Part shown: positions 59,262 to 64,000 of the stretch, one piece after another
How positions within the stretch are numbered: position 1 is the first letter of the stretch
Layout: the number at the start of each line of letters is the position of its first letter
Source of the DNA: Staphylococcus shinii
GTDB taxonomy: Bacteria > Bacillota > Bacilli > Staphylococcales > Staphylococcaceae
Assembly: GCF_017583065.1 (NCBI RefSeq)
Contig: NZ_JAGEVL010000003.1
Coordinates: forward strand, 522,281 to 586,280
DNA: 64,000 bases
Reading direction: 5' to 3'
The notes under the pieces: generated by a model
Seen by the model: the letters and a program-made list of their open reading frames with translations, nothing else
The model's database searches: none
What the model was told of the DNA's origin: nothing
Position numbers and translations under genes: made by a program

Positions 59262-59714
59262 TTGGAAAACGTAGATAAGACAATTGAAGAAGCGATTATT
59301 AAATTTCAAATAGTAATGTTGCATTTAAATAAAGAGATTGTAGATATCGTTAAAGAGACTGGGTTAAGTAATTTGCTTTCAAGAGAACAAATTGAGGCAA
59401 TGAGAATTATAAAAACTGAAGGCAAAGTAACAATTAACGAATTGGCTCGTTTACAAAATATTTTTAAAACGGCTGCATCAAAGCGCATAGCGAAATTAGA
59501 AGAAATGGGCTATGTACAACGTGCACATTCAGATAATAAACGTATAAAACTCATTAAATTGAGTGATGAAGGTGAAGTATTTTTGAAGAAAGCAACAGCT
59601 GTTATGACAGAAGCAGTGAAAGATCGCCTTGGAAACAAATTTACGGCCGAAGAAGTTCATCATTTCGTAGATCAACTTACACATATTGATAATGCTTTTA
59701 GAGAACACAAATAA
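59262..59714 (+). CDS. MarR-family transcriptional regulator
   Basis: A 150-aa MarR protein: helix 1-2 region, then winged helix IEAMRIIKTEGKVTINELARLQNIFKTAASKRIAKLEEMGYVQRAHSDNKRIKLIKLSDEGE (about 41-105) with the D-NKR wing. It follows the YhgE-like gene by about 20 bp and likely represses the operon. The preferred start is TTG 59262, placed 7 nt after CGGAGGTG; the in-frame GTG at 59253 lies inside this RBS. Confidence 0.85.
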   Translation: MENVDKTIEEAIIKFQIVMLHLNKEIVDIVKETGLSNLLSREQIEAMRIIKTEGKVTINELARLQNIFKTAASKRIAKLEEMGYVQRAHSDNKRIKLIKLSDEGEVFLKKATAVMTEAVKDRLGNKFTAEEVHHFVDQLTHIDNAFREHK

Positions 59715-60030
59715 ATTACAAAATAATGGCCCAAGACATACAGAGATGTTTCGGGCCGTTTTTTATATAGCATTCTTAGCGAAAATTAATCAATAAAATT
59801 AAATCACTTTAAGCAAGCAGATTTTCTGGATTATTCTCTTAATTTTTTCCTAACAATAGTAAGAATGAAATTTGAATAACTATAATTTTGAAATTGCTAA
59901 TACTTATAAAATATAGACTTAAATATTCACAATTAGTACAATTAACATTGTAATTAAGTATTTTTTATATTATGTTGGTAAAGATTATTGTTTTAATAAA
60001 TTTAATTTTATAAATAGGAGGAACATTGTT
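59715..60030. other. Intergenic region upstream of the DUF4064 gene
   Basis: Contains the marR terminator (59728-59766) and AT-rich promoter DNA. No gene seen. Confidence 0.6.
59728..59766 (+). terminator. Intrinsic terminator after marR
   Basis: GGCCCAAGACAT (59729-59740) pairs with ATGTTTCGGGCC (59747-59758) with two mismatches, then GTTTTTT. Confidence 0.75.
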
Positions 60031-60597
60031 ATGAAAAGAACAACTGAACGCGTACTAACGTGGATTGGTATTGCGCTACAATTAATTGCTGTAGTAATAT
60101 TGGCTGTTATAATACCGATGTTAGGAAATGGTGAGGCCAAAGATGCATTTATTAATCAAATGAGGCAAGAAGATGCTAGCATTACACATGATGAGGCTAA
60201 TGCATTTTTTAGTACCTTAAGCGGACTTGTAACTACAGGCTTAGTAATAGGTATTATAATCTTAATTATTGCATTGGTCGCAGCATTTTTAATTGGTAAA
60301 AAAGCGAAAATAGCAGGCGTTTTACTAATTATTGCAGGTGTGATTTCTTTATTAGGTAATTGGATTAATGCCGTACTATGGATTGTTGCTGGTATCATGT
60401 TATTAGTGAGAAAGCCCAAAGGACCTGTTTACAGTAAAGATAATGATGAGGACATAAATCCATATATTAAAGATGGTTCACAAGTTAACGAACACAATAA
60501 TTCATTTGTTTTGTCAGAAGAACAAAAAGAAAATGAAAAAGATGCTATAAAAGACGAGTATACAAAATCAGATGAAGAGAACAAATATAAATACTAA
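60031..60597 (+). CDS. DUF4064-type membrane protein
   Basis: A 188-aa protein with four hydrophobic segments (about 9-32, 66-92, 96-110, 113-127) and a long charged C-terminal tail (about 130-188, rich in Asp, Glu, Asn and Lys). The opening KRTTERVLTWIGIALQLIAVVIL, with a helix-turn after EAKDAFINQMRQEDASIT, matches DUF4064 proteins of staphylococci, whose function is unknown. RBS TAGGAGGAAC. Single gene with its own terminator. Confidence 0.8.
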   Translation: MKRTTERVLTWIGIALQLIAVVILAVIIPMLGNGEAKDAFINQMRQEDASITHDEANAFFSTLSGLVTTGLVIGIIILIIALVAAFLIGKKAKIAGVLLIIAGVISLLGNWINAVLWIVAGIMLLVRKPKGPVYSKDNDEDINPYIKDGSQVNEHNNSFVLSEEQKENEKDAIKDEYTKSDEENKYKY

Positions 60598-60617
60598 AGA
60601 TTAAGTATATAAATTCA

Positions 60618-60660
60618 AACACCAAGTCGGTTTAAGTTAAAACTGGCTTGGTGTTTTTTG
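60618..60660 (+). terminator. Terminator after DUF4064 gene
   Basis: ACACCAAG (60619-60626) pairs with CTTGGTGT (60647-60654), with inner GGTTT/AAAACT complementarity, then TTTTTT. Confidence 0.8.
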
Positions 60661-60681
60661 TATATAAAGTGTACTTTAAAT

Positions 60682-61503
60682 TCAGTCACTTTTTATTAAA
60701 TCGAGTATCTGCTGTAAGTATTTATACAACTCATGCTGCTCAATTGATTCATTCACTTGGTTAGTAGGAGGTTGATTGATAAATTCTTTGGGCGACATGT
60801 GCATTATATTTTTAAAATCGCGTAAATAAGTATTGTAAGAACGAAAACCATATTCTCGCCAAGTAGATTCCCAATTACCATGTAATAAAAGTTCCCTAGA
60901 CAAATTGTAAATCTTCACCTTTTTAATATATTTTAATAAAGAAATATTCATTTTCTTTGAAAATTCACGTGAAAGATAACTACTGTTAACATAAAATTTC
61001 TTTGAAATGTAAGATAAAGTTAAAGGTTCTTTATAATTTTTATTGATATATTCGACTACGCTTTTAATTAATTTGTTTGAATAGGACATATTTACATACA
61101 AATTATCTTTTGAATGATTAAGGTAATTAATAAGTTTTATAACTCCAATATCTGCATTAAAAAAATCTCTCTCTAAAATCGCTTTTAATGTCTCAATATA
61201 GGTTTCAGTTATCACTTTTGGCGGCGGATAGTTGTCTGAAGTTCCGTCTCTATAAACTAATGAAAAGCGATGATAAGTTATGTTGTTTACAGAAATACAA
61301 GCAATTGTGGCTTGCTTACTAATTATTAAATTTTCTTCGAAGTCATAAACTATAAAAAATTCACCTTGTTGGAAAGTATATGTAGCAGTCAATTTTTGAA
61401 AGGAAATTTTACCTGCTATGACTAAATATATATTCGCAAAGTTAGGTGTATTTAGATAGTTAAGTTTGTCATGTTGTTTATAAATAATTAGGTTGAAATT
61501 CAC
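60682..61503 (-). CDS. AraC-family transcriptional regulator
   Basis: A 273-aa regulator with an N-terminal cupin-like sensing domain (YLVIAGKISFQKL, QQGEFFIVYDFEENLIIS) and a C-terminal double HTH (SVVEYINKNYKEPLTLSYISKKFYVNSSYLSREFSKKMNISLLKYIKKVKI; YGFRSYNTYLRDFKNIMHMSPKEF). GTG 61503 is the preferred start, just after AGGGGGAG; the frame up to ATG 61545 has no RBS. It is divergent from a large YSIRK surface protein gene and may control it, as small AraC/Rsp-type regulators do for adhesins in staphylococci. That link is inference. Confidence 0.82.
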   Translation of the reverse strand: MNFNLIIYKQHDKLNYLNTPNFANIYLVIAGKISFQKLTATYTFQQGEFFIVYDFEENLIISKQATIACISVNNITYHRFSLVYRDGTSDNYPPPKVITETYIETLKAILERDFFNADIGVIKLINYLNHSKDNLYVNMSYSNKLIKSVVEYINKNYKEPLTLSYISKKFYVNSSYLSREFSKKMNISLLKYIKKVKIYNLSRELLLHGNWESTWREYGFRSYNTYLRDFKNIMHMSPKEFINQPPTNQVNESIEQHELYKYLQQILDLIKSD

Positions 61504-61835
61504 TATGCTCCCCCTGACATTTTTATAGTGAAATGTAATCCGCAAATTAATTTCAGCGGTAAAAGCATATATTATATTAAAAATATTACATCTAATTTAT
61601 ATTATGGTCAATTATTAAAACCTATTTAAATAAAAAATAACTTAATAATATAAAGCGCTCAACTAAACCCCCGCTTTGACGTACTTTTGAAAAAATTTTT
61701 GCTTAGAAATATCATTATTTTACTCTGATTTTTAGATTTGAATCCAAGCATAGAAGCATATGGTATCTTTTGATTAATAAAGAAATAAAAATAAAAAATA
61801 AATTTCAAATTGAAGAAGGAGGATTAAATATAAGA
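61504..61835. other. Divergent promoter region between AraC gene and surface protein gene
   Basis: 332 bp of very AT-rich DNA holding the promoters of both genes. No clean operator or hairpin is seen. Confidence 0.5.
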
Positions 61836-64000
61836 ATGAAAAAAGCAAATTCTTTATTTAATGAAAAACAAAGATATTCTATCAGAAAGTACCATATAGG
61901 TGCAGCGTCAATTATTATTGGATCAGTTATTTTTATGAATACCGGATCAATAAGTTATGCAGCAGAAGTTGATAATAATACTTCGGAACTAATTGAAAAT
62001 AAAATACATAGTAATAAAGAAAAATTGGATAACAATAATGCAGTAGTACAAGAGAAAGAAAGTAATGTAGTGAATGATTTAGACTACAATCAAAGTAGTA
62101 ATTCTAAAGACACAAAAGAAATAAATAAAGAGGTACCACTATCATCCGAAACGTCAACAATAGCGCCCGGCTATGAGGAAAATAATTTAAAAAGTACTAT
62201 AAGTGTGAACAAAGATAACGGAAGAAATCAACAATTAAATAATCAAATGACTAAAGAGGAATCACAAAATCAAATTGAATATAATAGCAAGAAAAATCAA
62301 ACTACTCAAAGTAACAAAGATAACAATCATATTAACGAACTTGTCGTAAAAGAGAATACAAACCAACAGGGTACTGAGGTAATTAATAAAGAAGATACAA
62401 AGCAAGATAATTTAAAAGTGGATTCAATTAGCGATGAAAACAAAATGATAACAAACGAAAATGAAAATCGTCAAAAAGTAAGAAGAAAAAGAAATGTTGC
62501 GAATCCAACAAATAACCCTAATATTGCAAATGATATTTATAATAGAACTGCTAATAATGTTAATACAGATGTCTCTACTGATGGAACAATGACATATAAA
62601 TGGTATCCAGTAATTGGAGGATTATCTAAACAAGAAAGAACATGGATGACTAATGGTGTATATGGCGATAATGAATCCAGAGCGCGCAAAAAAGCTACCA
62701 TGCTTTGGTTAATTGCTAACTTTAATTTTACTGAAGAACAACGACAAAACTTTAGTATACAAGATTTAGATAGTCCTATTTTCGGAGATGATGTTTATAA
62801 ATGGCTAGAAGAAGCTAAGAAAGGTAACATTACACCTAAACCAGGAACAATGAACTTAGGTAGAAGACGTGAAATGATTATAAGTGGCAATAATATCATT
62901 TTAAGTGATCATAAGGCCTTTGATAGAGGGATTATAAATTTTGGCGATAATAAAAATTTTGTATTTTCTAATGATGACAGCACTTCAATGGTAACTAATT
63001 CTAATATTGATTACGGTTTCAAAATAAAACCGCCATTTGAAAAAGTTGGGGTTAATAATACTTGGGCTATAAGTGAAAATGAGAAAGAAGAGATTAGACG
63101 TGCGATAAAAAAAGCAAATAGTGATATTAACTTTGTTAGAATTAATGTCGCATATAATGGTAATGTTTTTGCTCAAGCTTTAAATAGTTCAGGAAAGATT
63201 GTAGGATCTGCAGACTTAGATGGTAATGAAGTAGTTATTGATAAAATATTCATAGAGAAAAAAGAAAAATTGGATCAATTAATCAGTTTAGTTGAAACTA
63301 GCAAATTACTTGATGAAAACCTATATACTCCATCCAGTTTTAATCATTTAAAAAATGAATTGAACTACGCATCCATAGTTATAAAAGATAGTTATGATCC
63401 AGAAATGAATAATATACCAGATATAATTTCAGCTACAGATCGTTTAGATCATGGTATTAACTCCTTAGTTAGAAGAGCAAATATGACAGAATTGCAAAAT
63501 GCCATTAACAACGCAAAAGCACAAGGGCCATTTGATAATAGTAAAGAAGAAGATCAAGCGATTATATCGGCACTTGAAGTTGGTGAAAATACAGTAGGGA
63601 ATGCGAATACACCGCAAGATGTCGTAGATAGCGCAACAGCAAACATTAATAATGCATTAAGTCGAAAATCGCAAGTTAAGAACTTATTACAAGATGTAGA
63701 GAATCTTGTTAGTGAAGCGGAAGAGAAAAATAGAAATGCCTCAAATATGTTATTAACAGCGCTGTTAGATGGGATATTTATTAATGATGAGAAAAATGCA
63801 TTAATTGAATTAGTAAATAGTGCTAATGATAAAAAAGCTGAAGCTCAAGATAAAGTTAATTTGTTACCTGATGATAAAAAAACACCATTCCAAAACCGAT
63901 TAGATAAATTACCAATTATTTCTATACCAGAGGTAAATGATGCCGATGGCAATGGTATCGCAGATGACGTAGATCAAGCTAAGTCCCAAGCCGAAAGTAA
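61836..64000 (+). CDS. YSIRK-type cell-wall surface adhesin, N-terminal part
   Basis: An open frame from ATG 61836 (RBS GAAGGAGGA) to the window end, 721 codons without a stop. The signal region is MKKANSLFNEKQRYSIRKYH followed by IGAASIIIGSVIF: a YSIRK-G/S signal peptide, with cleavage near SYAAE (about 45). Residues about 46-215 are a disordered Asn/Lys/Glu-rich region ending in RRKRNV. A folded-looking part follows (TMTYKWYPVIGGLSKQERTWMTNGVYGDN). Helical repeats follow (LQNAINNAKAQGPFDN; VVDSATANINNALSRK), and a calcium-loop-like NDADGNGIADDVDQA lies near the end. It is presumably anchored by a C-terminal LPXTG beyond the window. Ligand unknown. Confidence 0.85.
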   Translation, partial: MKKANSLFNEKQRYSIRKYHIGAASIIIGSVIFMNTGSISYAAEVDNNTSELIENKIHSNKEKLDNNNAVVQEKESNVVNDLDYNQSSNSKDTKEINKEVPLSSETSTIAPGYEENNLKSTISVNKDNGRNQQLNNQMTKEESQNQIEYNSKKNQTTQSNKDNNHINELVVKENTNQQGTEVINKEDTKQDNLKVDSISDENKMITNENENRQKVRRKRNVANPTNNPNIANDIYNRTANNVNTDVSTDGTMTYKWYPVIGGLSKQERTWMTNGVYGDNESRARKKATMLWLIANFNFTEEQRQNFSIQDLDSPIFGDDVYKWLEEAKKGNITPKPGTMNLGRRREMIISGNNIILSDHKAFDRGIINFGDNKNFVFSNDDSTSMVTNSNIDYGFKIKPPFEKVGVNNTWAISENEKEEIRRAIKKANSDINFVRINVAYNGNVFAQALNSSGKIVGSADLDGNEVVIDKIFIEKKEKLDQLISLVETSKLLDENLYTPSSFNHLKNELNYASIVIKDSYDPEMNNIPDIISATDRLDHGINSLVRRANMTELQNAINNAKAQGPFDNSKEEDQAIISALEVGENTVGNANTPQDVVDSATANINNALSRKSQVKNLLQDVENLVSEAEEKNRNASNMLLTALLDGIFINDEKNALIELVNSANDKKAEAQDKVNLLPDDKKTPFQNRLDKLPIISIPEVNDADGNGIADDVDQAKSQAES

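Overview
The window is low-GC staphylococcal chromosome. Its gene content points to the novobiocin-resistant saprophyticus/xylosus branch: complete xylose (xylRABT) and arabinose (araR-BDAE) systems, a galactitol PTS, sceD-type transglycosylases, a saePQRS operon, a PSM-beta-like peptide and a YSIRK surface protein. The species call is inference from gene content. I see no rRNA, tRNA, CRISPR array, insertion sequence or prophage.

Layout. 1-2.7 kb: a PadR repressor with the start of a ChrA chromate transporter, a FadH-type 2,4-dienoyl-CoA reductase behind a cre box, and a YitT membrane protein. 2.8-9.5 kb (minus strand): a galactitol-type operon with a PRD activator, PTS IIA, IIB and IIC, two zinc dehydrogenases and an unannotated 51-aa membrane peptide. 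9.8-18.4 kb: an EutW/EutV-like sensor and ANTAR antiterminator, an EutH-type permease, a convergent operon of aldehyde dehydrogenase, glutamine-synthetase-like ligase and short-chain dehydrogenase, and an M20 peptidase. 18.5-28.1 kb: VOC and DinB proteins, saePQRS, two sceD paralogs, a RibD-C protein, TrhO and an MsrA-like protein. 28.4-33.9 kb: a LacI-controlled operon of unknown substrate. 34.3-40.7 kb: arabinose genes. 40.8-45.2 kb: PSM-beta-like peptide, a TetR-linked ABC exporter and PadR/PadC. 45.4-51.5 kb: a D-glucosaminate-type (dga-like) operon with a GntP permease. 51.5-57.2 kb: xylose genes. 57.6-64 kb: a YhgE/Pip exporter with MarR regulator and a complex leader, a DUF4064 protein, an AraC regulator and the 5' part of a large YSIRK adhesin.

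The most interesting system is at 9.8-18.4 kb. Both the eutH-like gene and the ALDH-GS-SDR operon are preceded by nearly the same RNA switch: a small hairpin with stem AAGC/GCTT and loop AAAGGY, whose 3' part overlaps the 5' arm of an intrinsic terminator just before the first gene. This is the architecture of EutV (ANTAR) antitermination targets. It ties an ethanolamine-type permease to a ligase/dehydrogenase set that could gamma-glutamylate ethanolamine (or a related amino alcohol), oxidise the alcohol to an acid, and release glutamate plus glycine, without the B12-dependent ammonia lyase or a microcompartment. No eutABC genes are visible in the window.

The rest is largely catabolic. Several operons carry visible operators (AraR, XylR, PadR, LacI and GntR type palindromes) and CcpA cre boxes.
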